Assembly: GCA_000442125.1 (NCBI GenBank)
Contig: KE546967.1
Span: 434,001 to 498,000, forward strand
Length of the DNA: 64,000 nt
Direction of reading: 5' to 3'
DNA from: Opeltia flavorubescens
Taxonomy: Eukaryota > Ascomycota > Lecanoromycetes > Teloschistales > Teloschistaceae
Part shown: in pieces, positions 33,383 to 43,992 of the stretch
How the letters are laid out: the number at the start of each line of letters is the position of its first letter
Numbering within the stretch: the first letter of the stretch is position 1
The notes under the pieces: model-generated
Seen by the model: the letters and a program-made list of their open reading frames with translations, nothing else
Databases searched by the model: none
Told to the model about the DNA's origin: nothing
Position numbers and translations under genes: made by a program

Positions 33383-35361
33383 ATGACCGCCGTTGCATCG
33401 GGCTTGGACAGGTCACAGTCCTCGATGAGTTCTAGTAACACTACAAGGACTTCGCATGGACCCGGATCCAGCAGTTTGGACACCTCAATTGACCCAGGAC
33501 CCAGATTTGCAGAGTCTAAATCGAGAATTGCACCGCCTATAGAGCCACCTTCTCGTCCAATATCACGCAAGGGGCCCAAGTCTCGAGTACAGGAACGACC
33601 AGTGTGGTCGAGTGTACTCAATGCCGATGGAACACCCGAGTCACTGCGCAATGGACCAAGTAGGGCATCCATGAACGGAATAACGCCGCTTAGAAAGCCG
33701 AAGAGTGGAGGTCTGAGAAACACTTTCCGCCGCCTGTTTGGGAGAAAATCTGCAAAAGACAGGATCAGTCTGCCGGCTCCTGTGGGCTATCCTCGTCATG
33801 TGAGTTGATCTTGTTAACCTTACAATCATCCACGGCGCTTATTTTTCATCAGGATCCGAATGAGTTCATTACATCTGCAGTCGATATAGCGAAGCAACGA
33901 TCAGCCTCTGTCCCAACGCAGACTGTTCTCAGATCCAGCGCGCTGGGTTCACATTCTCCCTTTCCGGTGCCAGTACCCGTTGCTCCATCTATAAGAGATA
34001 GTGGGATACCTCCGCGCCCGGAACGCTCCCCGCCTCCTGCTCCCGTACGTCCACGTCGTGCGAGTGTCCCAACTGCTACACTTAACAGCCAAGAAGGAGG
34101 AGAGATTGGCGATCAGCTCCCAGGCCTCGGATTGCATGACCTTCAAGATAGAAGGCCCGAGCATGCGAATATTGGATTCGCGGTTACCAGTGGAAGCAAT
34201 CCCAAGCGAAGGTCAAGAAGTGCTGATGATCTGCGCGAAGGGACAAAAGAGCATCGGATGTCCCCGATTCAGTGGAGACGATGGAGAAGAAGGAGCGATG
34301 AGATTAGATATTGGCGAGAGAGTGCAGATGAAACCTCTCCAGACTTTGTCGCTCCAGAATCGCGTCAGCCTTCCCCAGATCGGACGCTTGCAAGACGGCA
34401 GGGCTTTGTTGAACAAACTCCTCCGATGCCCGAAGAGAGGGAGCACAGCCCTGTTCCTGAAGCGGGCGAATTCAACTTTGGTTTGTCAGCAGGCGCAATG
34501 CAGAGCCAGGAAAACGTCAGTCTCGAAGAGCGTCTGGTCACTCTTGAGATCAAGCTTATGGACTTTGAGTATGCCATTTCAAAGCTGCAAGCTGACATCA
34601 AGTATGTGGACGTCAAGTCGCCCACGGAGGATATCTCTCAGCATTACGAAGCCAGCCCTCACGCACCATCGAACCCTACCTTCCTTCAACCACCTTCAAA
34701 ACCAGTTCCGGAGAGTTCCCCTACGTCCAACTATGATCAAAGCCCCGAGTCAACCCCCGGCGTGCAACAACTGCCATTCGGAGTCCACCACCCAGCGAAC
34801 CAACCGAAACCAAGACCTTCGAGTATTGCCACCACATTGAAACCCGCCCGTAGCGACCGTAATTCACGAAACAGTATGACTGAATTGACGATTGAGCATT
34901 ACACGACCCTTATCACTCTTATTCGTCGCGAGCAATCTGCCCGCATCCGGCTTGAAGATCAAGTCTCCGAACTACAACAGGAGCTCCAATCCCTCAAAGC
35001 ACCTTCTCCTAGTTCCCTCCGGGATATCCGAGATGCCCGCCGCCAGCATCAACACTCTTCACCTATATGCCACTCCGACTATGGGCGACGTTACGATTCG
35101 CCAGAAGATCATCGAAGACATTATACTCCACCCGAGGAAAATCGACGACCTTACTCTCGAGACTCGAATGAGCGTTATCTCATAAGACAGCAGCGACAGC
35201 AACAACAAATGTATAATGACGAGAGGAGCAGAAGCAGAAGTAATTACAATGACGAAACGGATACGGACGAAGAGACCTTTCATGAGGTATATGTAACGCC
35301 TGTTGAACGAGGGGAGTTTGAGAGAGGTGATTTAGTCGGAGAGGAAGGTCTGGCTTTCTGA
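33383..35361 (+). CDS. Low-complexity protein with coiled coils, function unknown
   Basis: Spliced model: exons 33383-33799 and 33853-35361 (53-bp intron with GTGAGT donor), 641 residues. A TGA stands immediately before the start ATG. The protein is mostly disordered and rich in Ser, Pro, Arg and Glu, with a basic patch GLRNTFRRLFGRKSAKD. Two helical segments stand out: LEERLVTLEIKLMDFEYAISKLQADIKY and the more conserved-looking HYTTLITLIRREQSARIRLEDQVSELQQELQSL, which should form a coiled coil. The C-terminus is rich in Arg/Tyr/Gln (RQQRQQQQMYNDERS) and ends acidic. No catalytic motif, signal peptide or membrane segment is seen. I recognise it as a type found across filamentous ascomycetes but cannot name a function. 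Confidence 0.75.
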
Positions 35362-36010
35362 TAATCGTATTCCCTATACCATGCAATGTTTGGCAGGGGA
35401 GCGCTGGCCGCTTTCCATATTGGATAGAATTGCGGCCTTCGACACTTTTATATATCTTGTAATTGTTTGGTTTCTTTAGTTCGGTCATTCAAGTTCTTGT
35501 ACTTGGCATATATGGCGGTTGCTTGATTTGTATGGCAAGCGATGATACACGAGAACGATGAGTGATTTGGAGGCACGATTGAGCGGCTTGGACATTTTTC
35601 ATGTATGAATATACGATTGGGACTCACGGAGGTAGCCAACGCTTGGTAACCAGAACATGCAATAACAAGCCCCATTTGTTCCTCTTGTCGTAGATCATAT
35701 CTCAACTGAAGCGTTGTCCGATGTACTTTAAAATGTGGGCAGCGGAGTAATGACGCCAGATGAAAGAGACAAAATCCTATGGCACAATAACCCTGCAATA
35801 GATGCTGGATTCGGGACGAATGACTGTTCATAACACCTATGGAGCTCGTTCTTCATCAAGGATTCCCTGACGCCTGGCTAAAATGGACCCAGAAACCCTT
35901 GTGACCGTACTGCTTCCCTAACAGCCGTAACTCCCCATAACGCCCTTCGCACAAAATGGCAATTCCAAGTGACTTCATAGAACAGTCGACATAATCACTA
36001 CGCTTTCTGT
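35362..36010. other. Convergent intergenic region
   Basis: About 650 bp between two stops. No gene recognised. Presumed 3' untranslated regions of both neighbours. Confidence 0.4.
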
Positions 36011-36502
36011 TTATCCAGGACCGATTCTCGGCATATCATGATGCTCGCTTAGATTGCTCAAGTAATGGTTGAATTCCTCCACTCTTTCCTTGTGAGTCTT
36101 GGTACCTTCGCGCTTCAGCCGTTCCTCGAGCTATAACGAAAAATATCAGTACCTATGAAGGACACTTAGAAGCAAGACGAGAACACTCACCCTTCTTCTT
36201 CTCCGCTCTTCATGGCGTAATTCTGCTTCCGTCTTGCCTCGTGGTTGAGAGCGATCTTCCGATGGTTCTCGGTTCTCAGGGCCGTCTTCCACGGCTGACG
36301 AATCGTGGTTCACCGCCTCGTCATCGTTCTGGTTATGGTCCTGACCATTTGAGGGTTTAGCAGCTGCATCTACGGATGGAGACCGTTTCTTTGCTTCTGG
36401 GTTCTTGGGACGCTTCTTTTTGTGTTTTGTTATTTTTGATCCATTGACGCCTTTGAGTCTGAGACCACCGCCAGAAGCGGCCGTGTAATCATCTGTGGGC
36501 AT
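36011..36502 (-). CDS. FAM32A-like protein
   Basis: Spliced model: exons 36191-36502 and 36011-36130 (60-bp intron with GTGAGT donor), 143 residues. It begins MPTDDYTAASGGGLRLKG, followed by a Lys-rich block (KHKKKRPKNPEAKKR), a variable acidic/Ser linker and the very conserved C-terminus EGTKTHKERVEEFNHYLSNL then SEHHDMPRIGPG. That tail is the FAM32A hallmark. Human FAM32A sits in the catalytic spliceosome with its C-terminus reaching the active site near the 3' splice site, so a nuclear splicing role is likely. It is head-to-head with NTH1. Confidence 0.92.
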
Positions 36503-36689
36503 CGTGAGCTGTGGGTCTATGGTTGGTAGATAATGCTGTGAAGATCGAAGGAGATTGTAGGCAGTTAATGCCGAGGTGTGTCCGTAAAAGTGGTAAGGCT
36601 GAAAATAATTCAAAAGGGGTTGATCTTCACATGGGACGATAGTCTAATAGGTCGATCAAGTTTTCCAATTGAAGCGATGTAAACGTCTC
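36503..36689. promoter_or_regulatory. Bidirectional promoter FAM32A / NTH1
   Basis: Only 187 bp separate the two divergent start codons. Both 5' untranslated regions and core promoters must fit here. No specific motif assigned. Confidence 0.5.
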
Positions 36690-37931
36690 ATGAAGACCTC
36701 TCGGATCGCTCGAGAGACAGTTAGCATCGGAAAGAATGCAGAGATCTTGACACGCCGGCAAGCAAGGTCATCATTGACTTCATCTATCCGCGCTTTTGCT
36801 GCTGGAGATGCCAACTTGACCGTTGAGCAAAAGGAAGATGACGGCAATGAAAGCTCCTCATTGTCGTCCATCGGACCATCGGGTGCTTCAGATATCGAAG
36901 ACTCCTTGACACCTTCGTCTACTCGAAAGCGCAAGCGTAGCATCGGTAGTCCTCCGGCTTCCGTAACCACAACCTCTACCGTTACCGTCACCACTAGAAC
37001 GTCCCCGCGCAAAGCAGACATCAAGACCGAGGATGATTCACGGGCAAAAATCAAGAAAGGCCGAAAACAGCCAATCAAGAAAGTCGTTGGTGATTCTGGA
37101 GAGGTTACCATCCATCCTCCTACCAACTGGCAAGAAATCTACACCGCGGTGCAAGAGATGAGAAAGAAAGTCCTCGCCCCAGTCGACACGATGGGCTGCG
37201 AGTCACTCGCAGAAGAAACCCGATCCCCTCGAGTTAGTTTAGCCCAGCCCACCTTATATCATCCTTTTTCCTAACCCCCAATCCAGGACCAACGTTTCCA
37301 AACCCTCACCGCCCTAATGCTCTCCTCCCAAACCAAAGACACCACCACCGCCCTCGCCATAAAGCGCCTGCAAACCGAACTCCCCCCTCCCGGCCTCACA
37401 CTCGAGAACATCCTCTCCGTCGACCCCCTAGTCCTCAACACCCTAATCCACGCCGTCGGCTTCCACAACAACAAGACCAGATTCATAAAAGCCACCGCCG
37501 TCATCCTGAAGGAGAAATTCAACAGCGACATCCCCGACACGATCGAAGGTTTGATTTCACTTCCGGGTGTGGGCCCAAAGATGGCATACCTGTGTATGAG
37601 TTCGGCGTGGGGTCGCGACGAGGGTATTGGTGTAGATGTGCACGTTCATCGGATTACGAATCTTTGGGGGTGGCATAGTACGACGGAGCCGGAGCAGACG
37701 AGGGCGGCGCTGGAGTCGTGGTTACCGAGGGAGAAGTGGCATGAGATTAACCATTTGCTTGTGGGGTTCGGGCAGACGATTTGTTTGCCTGTTGGGAGGA
37801 AGTGTGGGGAGTGTACTTTGAGTACGAGGGGTTTGTGTCCTGGGGCGGTGGCAGGGAAAGTTGGCAGGGTTGTTGTGAAGAAGCAGAAGAAGGTCAAGGA
37901 GGAGGAGCAGGAAGCCTGTCTTGTGGCATAG
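36690..37931 (+). CDS. NTH1: Endonuclease III homologue, DNA glycosylase/AP lyase
   Basis: Spliced model: exons 36690-37232 and 37287-37931 (54-bp intron), 395 residues. The frame opens 21 bp earlier at TTG; the first ATG is 36690. Residues 1-150 are a basic/Ser-rich extension that probably carries nuclear and mitochondrial targeting. The HhH-GPD core has the hairpin LPGVGPKMA with catalytic Lys279 and catalytic Asp298 in [10 protein letters not shown]. Four cysteines at 347, 354, 357 and 365 should hold the 4Fe-4S cluster; the last spacing is seven residues, against five in the E. coli enzyme. It removes oxidised pyrimidines and nicks abasic sites in base excision repair. The C-terminal tail is Lys/Glu-rich. 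Confidence 0.95.
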
Positions 37932-38287
37932 TGTTTTGTCATGGTGATAGATTATATGTCCACCTGTATGAACAAATCAAGGTGGAGAAGATGAATGAAT
38001 TCCACACATGCAAAATTAAGATTAAATGCTGACAGCTAATTCTGAATGGAGAAGGATCAAAGAGATGGAATGGTACAAAATCCCGATGGACCGGCACATC
38101 TCTGCTTTTGCGTCGGACCCTCTGAGCACCTCCTGGGCCCTGACATCTGTAAACCTGATGCAAATGCTATCATACAAATTCAGCTCAAAGATGATGGTGT
38201 AAGCCCCTCTAATAAAGCCAGCCCGACACTAAAAACAAGGGGTATCTAACTCCAGCAATGCACCACCCACAAGAACCCTGGCACCAT
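37932..38287. other. Convergent intergenic region
   Basis: About 355 bp between the NTH1 stop and the stop of the BRCT gene. Nothing recognised beyond presumed 3' untranslated regions. Confidence 0.4.
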
Positions 38288-40407
38288 TTATTTCTTCCTT
38301 TTCCCACCAGCATTACCTTTCTTTACTGGTTTCATAACGAATTCGTCGCTCTCGGTATCAATAGCACCTCGAAGCACGCTGTAGGTGATGATGTCCTTGG
38401 TGAAGACCTTATTCCATCCACGCTCCTCAAGCGTCGAAAGGTCTGGCTCATGAGACGCAGCAATGACGACCATCGAATCAGTCTCCGAAGGGGGTTTACG
38501 TGGAATCATGGCGTGCACAGTAGCCCCCGCAGCCAGACACAATCCTTTCAGTTCCGTCCAGCTCTTCCCAAGTTCATTCTTCAGACTGGGTGTAAAATTG
38601 ATCGTCCAGCCTTCCAAAGGCTTCAAACCCTCCCGACCCCTTTTAATTGCAGCAGAAAGCGTAGTCCCCCATTCACGCTCCCTAGCGTCGCTCTCAGGTA
38701 TAAATTCTGCAGTATCAAGCATCTGTTGCTTCTTGGCGCTTTGGATGACCCACTGATCGGTCACGACTTCTTTGCCCATCAAGACAGCAAGGATAAGATT
38801 AGAGGTACGCTTAAGCTCGCCTTTACCCGTGCATAGAATGTCGCACTCAACAACACTCTTGACCGGCTTTATGTTATGTTGTCGAAGAAATCGAGTGTAG
38901 ATGGTTGATTCTTCGACTTTGGTCGAGCTAGTATAATAGACTCGCGTGATTGGATCTGGAGAATCCTGAGAAAGATCTTGCTCTCGCCGCTCTTGGGCCC
39001 TCGACCGGGTACTTCTATTCGATGATGGAGGCTCTGTCGGACTCGGATGATCGGATGGCGTGGGTTTAGAATTTCCTTTTGACGGACTTATTTCAGGAGA
39101 TCCCAGTGATTGTTCGTTTTCTGGTGTTGGACAAGTTTTTGATTCCGCGATAGGAGTCAATGAACTTTTCTTCTCTGGCTCATTGCCACCTAAGTTTGAT
39201 GACAACTTTGCACACCCTTTTGCTCGTTTCAAGTGTTGGGTAAGGGCAGCAGCTTTGAGGAAAGTGCGACCACATTGTGGACAAGTATGAGGATTTCCGC
39301 CCGTTTTCGGTTTTGTAACTTCCTGCGCGTTGTCCGGGACTTCGACGTGAATGGTGCTCATGACACTATTCTGGCTTTCCTCTGAGCCCTTCGGTACTGC
39401 CCTGGAGCTGACGTTTCGTTTCTGACGCTTTCTTGGGGCGTCCAGATCGCTTATCTCGTCAGCGATCGGTGCAGACTCTAAATCAAAAGTGTTAGGAACC
39501 CCGACTTCCAAGCCATTGCTGTTCTTGTTGGAACTGGCCGAGCGTTTTCGGGGCTGTCGAACCTTGTCTCCTTGAGAGGACGTAGAGCTAGATAGCTGAT
39601 CTCGATCGTCAGGAGAAGTGAAGCGTTCCTCAAGGGGCTTTCCAAGTCCTCGATTTCCGGACTTGCCTTCAAGTGGATTTTCACAAGTCTCAAGCGGTTT
39701 ACCGTTGGAATGTCCATCGGTCACTGCTTGTCGTCTAGTTGGAGCAGGTGAAGCGCTACGAGTTACCGAACGTTTGGCATTATGCAATGGAGCTTGATGG
39801 CGGTCTGTCATCGGAGTTTCCATAACGGCAACACCAGATCCTAGGACTGGGGTTGAAGGACGGATCATTGACGTTGGGTTGGAACTTTTGACAGCCTGTT
39901 GCTGGTCGACGCTATCAACTTCGTCGGGGCGTGATGAGGTCACCTGAATTTCTTGATTTACCGCTGTCTGTCTTGCTTGTAGTGTGAATTGACGACGGTC
40001 AATCTGAAAGCAGTCGTTCGGACGAAGGATGTACCGGACAGTTTCATCTTTCGATTGGTCAGAGACTGGAATGTTGACAAATGAGAGCTCTGATCCCTGT
40101 GTGCTCCATGTATTTGTCTTTACTGAAACGGAAGGCAGCGAGGCTTCCAGCAAAAGAATATCCTGGTATAAGACTGGACCAATTCTTAGCAACGGCCATT
40201 TCATAGAGAGGAATACAAACCAAGCTTTGCCGAGAAAGGTTGACTCTCGATTACGCGGGAAACGTGAAAAGAAGAAGAGTGTTGAGCATTGTAGAAATAA
40301 TAAGTAGTTGGTTCATTCTCTCGTGAAGAGAAATTTAAGACGGTGCAGTCGCCTAAAAAGCCATTGGGTTTAATGCTATACAGAACTGCATCAACTCTTG
40401 CTGCCAT
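38288..40407 (-). CDS. Tandem-BRCT protein with FHA-like head and internal zinc finger (Mdb1/MDC1-like)
   Basis: Spliced model: exons 40221-40407 and 38288-40173, 47-bp intron, 690 residues (MAARVDAVLYSIKPNG...). The junction joins SAKL to VLYQDILLL. Residues about 60-135 resemble an FHA domain (DILLLEASLPSVSVKT, and ILRPNDCFQIDRRQFTLQ) but lack the usual SRxH phosphothreonine residues. A long Ser/Lys-rich linker follows. Cys360, Cys363, His376 and Cys383 (CPQCGRTFLKAAALTQH) form a zinc-finger-like motif. Residues about 472-676 look like two BRCT repeats (VVTDQWVIQSAKKQQMLD; CLAAGATVHAMI), ending in a basic tail. FHA plus tandem BRCT is the layout of DNA damage mediators such as MDC1 and S. 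pombe Mdb1. Role in the damage response is inferred. Confidence 0.72.
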
Positions 40408-41388
40408 ATCTATTATGGCGGGCGAATATATGAACTGAATAACGCGTAGCGAGAAATAGGTACGGAACCCATTTTCAATCTAAGAACTTGTGATGAACAG
40501 TTGTTGATGGTGCAACGATGGTTCGTCAATTCTTACATAAGTCTACTGATCCAATGACGTTCGCCAAGACTTTTATCTTTGTAAAACAGATGTGCCATAC
40601 TACTTTCGTTTATTCACACGTACCTTAAATACATGTACCATTATTATTCAACTACAGTCAAGAAGTCTCGATGAGATAAGTTTTAAAGCCTCGAAACTCA
40701 GGCAAAAGCTTATCAGATTTCTTCTATGTCACTTCGAGTTCCCTGGGAGCTGAGGCCTGTGTAGGATGAAAGTACTGACTGGTCCATGATCACTGGATCG
40801 TGTTACCGATGTCCGCCGTTGTCCATCGAGTGGACCAGTCATTCCAAGACCAGATGTAGTGGATACATTGGTGTAGTATCTGTACTATGTGTCTCTCCGG
40901 GTGTGTGTATGCAAAGGAGCCGAATATGCTCGGTATCTAAAGAACAATATTAAGGGCGATTTTTTTTAGTATTGTTCTTTTCTTATCCCGAAACCTCCTC
41001 GTTCAAGATTTACTTCCTTCCATCCTTTCCGGTACATCATGTCTTGAATTGCTTTTCGACAATACTAAGCTTACTACTCTACTCCTATTCTTGCTGCAAA
41101 GCTCCGTAATATGGACTGAAAGGCAGCATGCGTTGCAGCTATTCTTCTCAACGAATCATAGTATTGTCACACTGCAATCCTCTTCCTCGAATAGCACAAT
41201 GTTTCTCCTTTTCGGAAATCCTTAATCCTTAAAACCTCCTCCCCATCCTGACTCTTGCACTCAACTCCCCATAACCTGCGACTACTTCTTCCAAACCTCG
41301 AGGCATCTTACTCTTGCTCTTCGAAGACCTATTGAACATCTCTCTTCTACTACCAAAATATCGAGCGAGCAGCACTGTCAGAATAAAT
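40408..41388. promoter_or_regulatory. Divergent promoter region, BRCT gene and Ste2 receptor gene
   Basis: About 980 bp between divergent starts. Contains the inverted repeat listed separately and long C/T-rich tracts before the receptor start. No gene seen. Confidence 0.45.
40939..40980. repeat. 11-bp perfect inverted repeat containing AACAAT/ATTGTT cores
   Basis: Left arm aaagaacaata at 40939-40949, right arm tattgttcttt at 40970-40980, loop of 20 bp with a T8 run. It is about 410-450 bp upstream of the pheromone receptor start. Each arm contains AACAAT, a core bound by HMG-box proteins such as mating-type regulators. Function is inferred. Confidence 0.5.
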
Positions 41389-42530
41389 ATGGCCAATACC
41401 ACCTCCTTCGACCCCTTTACCCAATCTTTTACCTTACTCATGCGCGATGGCACGCCATTCAATGTCACTATCCCTGATCTTGATATGTTCATCATGTACA
41501 GCGTCCAGATCAGTATCAACTACGCTGCTCAGCTCGGAGCCTCACTAATTTTCCTCATCGTTCTCCTCCTCCTGACCAAGTCCGAAAAGAGGAAGTCACC
41601 AGTATTCATCCTCAACTCGGTGGCCTTGATCCTCAACTTTCTACGTCTCCTACTCCAATGCCTCTACTTCACAGGACCTTTTTCCGAGACTTACGCATAT
41701 TTCAGCGTCGACTATTCCAGAATCAAGGGATCTGATTACGCCACTCAGATAACCACTGGGGTACTCACGTTTTTACTGCTTGCCTGTGTGGAATTGTCCC
41801 TGTTACTCCAGGTCCAGGTTGTTTGCGTGACGCTTCGGGACGCATTCAAGAGACTTATCTATGCTTTCTCGGCGATGATTGCTGGGCTCGCTCTGGCCTT
41901 CCGTCTGGCGCTGTGCGTTGAGAACTCCAAGTACATCTTAGCGCTAGAACCAGAGGTATCACTTCAATGGCTTGTGAGCGCGTCGAACATCGCCACTTCG
42001 ATCAGCGTCTGCTGGTTCTGTGCCGTCTTCGTCATCAAGCTGGGCTTTGCAATCAATCAGAGGAGGAAACTGAATGCAGGAAGCTTTCGACCGATGCAGG
42101 TTATCTTCATCATGGGCTGTCAGACACTCATCATACCTGGTATATTACCTAATCTCCACTTCCTCACAGCAAGATCTTGCTAACATTTCTAGCAATTTTC
42201 TCTATCATCCAATATTGCGTTCAAATACCCGAGATTTACACCGTAGGCTTGACACTTGTCACGATCTTCCTACCGCTGTCATCATTATGGGCATCAGCTT
42301 CCGTCGACAATCGCAAGAAAAGTTCTGATCAGCAAAATCTTCACGACAAGCCAGCTGGTAGTAAAGATATAGCTGCGGTTGGTCCTTTAATTGGCGGAAA
42401 GTTCCTTAATGGCCCACCCAGTCCTTCGACAACAGCTACGACAAGAACAAGCAATTCAAGCATGCCAAGTCCAGCCAAGCCCCACGATCAGCACTACGAT
42501 TTTGACTTGGAGGCCCAGAAGCACGAATGA
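41389..42530 (+). CDS. STE2: Alpha-type mating pheromone receptor (Ste2 family GPCR)
   Basis: Spliced model: exons 41389-42139 and 42193-42530 (53-bp intron joining TLIIP to AIFSIIQY), 362 residues. The N-terminus starts MANTTSFDPFTQSFTLLMRD with potential N-glycosylation sites (NTT, NVT), then seven hydrophobic helices, for example GASLIFLIVLLLLT, PVFILNSVALILNFLRLLLQ and VLTFLLLACVELSLLLQVQV. The QTLIIPAIFSIIQY helix 6 with its central proline is typical of Ste2/PRE-2 receptors. The cytosolic tail is Ser/Thr-rich and probably phosphorylated during desensitisation. It senses the alpha-factor-like peptide and signals through a heterotrimeric G protein in mating and in hyphal chemotropism. Confidence 0.93.
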
Positions 42531-43041
42531 GCAAGATGATACAACATTCTCAACTGTTGTGGCGAGCGACAGATGGTGTCTTTGAGAAATCAGGTTATGA
42601 AGTGGAACATTGAGGGCCTGAAGTCAAAGGGAACGATTTCATGGATAGCGTTGAGCCGGAGAATGTGGGCATTATGGAAAGCTTTGGTGTGCAAGACATT
42701 TGTTGATGGTGTTCAGTTGCTACAATATTTGCTATGCTATCTGCCCTTCCAGTTGTGGAATTCGCGTTAGTCTATTATAAGTTGTTAGACCTTCTTTCAG
42801 AACAGATGCGTCTTCGAAACAGAATTCTACTTCACCACATTCATTCAGTATACAGAAATTTGTTCGATACCTTACATGGATGGAATCCTCTCGGGACCGA
42901 GGTTGTAGAGATTCCGAATATCAAATGCACGTCAAAAAAGCCACNCCCGCCAACCCGCTGCCACAATCTTCAATTTCTCGAAATTCACCTTAATCAATCC
43001 CCACACTCGATTCCTCCTCCCATCCTACCACCTCCAAAATA
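42531..43041. promoter_or_regulatory. Intergenic region upstream of Bud32 kinase gene
   Basis: About 510 bp holding the receptor 3' region and the Bud32 promoter. One ambiguous base at 42945. C-rich just before the Bud32 start. Confidence 0.4.
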
Positions 43042-43872
43042 ATGGACATCCCTACCGCGTCTCCCACCACCATAGTACCAAAAACCCTCCCCCACCCCTT
43101 CACCAACACCTCCTCCGCCCCCTCAATCCTCACCCTCGGCGCCGAAGCCCACATCTACCGAACCCACTTCCTCACCCCCTCTAACCCTTGCATCCTCAAA
43201 TACCGACCCCCGAAACCCTACCGCCACCCCACCCTCGACGCGCGCCTGACCCGTCATCGGATCCTCAGCGAAGCGCGCACGCTGGTGAAATGTCGACGGG
43301 AAGCCGTTAGTGTACCCGGTGTGTTTGCGCTGGGCGCGGAGGATGGGTGGATGATGGAGGAATGGGTTGAAGGGGGGACTGTGAAGAGTAGGTTGTGGGC
43401 TTGGAGGAATTGGTGTAAGGAGAGAGGAGAGAAAGGTGGGGAAGGGGAAGTGGTGGAGGAGGTTTTGGGGTTGATGCGGAGGATCGGGAGGGCGGTGGGA
43501 AGGATGCATGAGATTGGGGTTGTGCATGGGGATTTGACGACTAGTAATTTGATGTTGAGGAATCATGGTAAGGAGGGGATGGTGGTGAATGGGGATGAGG
43601 AGAACGGTAGTCATCAAGAGAGGGAAGTTAGTCTGGAAGGGGAGATCGTGTTGATTGATTTTGGGCTGGCGGGGCAGAGTATTCAGGATGAAGATAAGGC
43701 GGTGGATTTGTACGTGCTGGAGAGGGCTTTCGGGAGTACGCATCCGGATGTTGAGGATGGGTTTCAGGAGGTGCTGATGGCTTATGGGGAGAGTTATAAG
43801 GGGGCGAAGGTAGTGTTGAAGAGATTGGAGGAGGTGAGGATGAGAGGGAGGAAGAAAAGTATGATTGGATGA
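43042..43872 (+). CDS. BUD32: KEOPS complex kinase/ATPase Bud32
   Basis: Intronless gene of 276 residues, the small size typical of Bud32/PRPK kinases. It shows a reduced kinase fold: LTLGAEAHIYRTHF as glycine-poor N-lobe, CILKYRPPKPYRHPTLD with the ATP-binding lysine, RILSEARTL as helix C with its glutamate, MMEEWVEGGTV hinge, VVHGDLTTSNLML as catalytic loop (Asp about residue 164) and VLIDFGLA as metal-binding motif. The tail is short and basic. In the KEOPS complex it supports the threonylcarbamoylation of A37 in tRNAs reading ANN codons, and affects telomeres in yeast. The sense strand is C-rich in the first quarter and G-rich in the rest. It converges with the GCLM gene with only 120 bp between stops. 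Confidence 0.95.
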   Translation: MDIPTASPTTIVPKTLPHPFTNTSSAPSILTLGAEAHIYRTHFLTPSNPCILKYRPPKPYRHPTLDARLTRHRILSEARTLVKCRREAVSVPGVFALGAEDGWMMEEWVEGGTVKSRLWAWRNWCKERGEKGGEGEVVEEVLGLMRRIGRAVGRMHEIGVVHGDLTTSNLMLRNHGKEGMVVNGDEENGSHQEREVSLEGEIVLIDFGLAGQSIQDEDKAVDLYVLERAFGSTHPDVEDGFQEVLMAYGESYKGAKVVLKRLEEVRMRGRKKSMIG

Positions 43873-43992
43873 CGAATCAATGTTCTACTTTGAAGAGACG
43901 GATTGCTTGCATGAAGATATATGCAAAATCACCCTGGACGCCCAAGACTCCTCGCTAAACCCGACCGCCATCGTCATGATATTATAAGGACA

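Noticed and set aside
43123-43743. 206-codon minus-strand frame opposite BUD32
   Set aside because: Caused by the C-rich/G-rich skew removing stops on the antisense strand; BUD32 has all kinase motifs.
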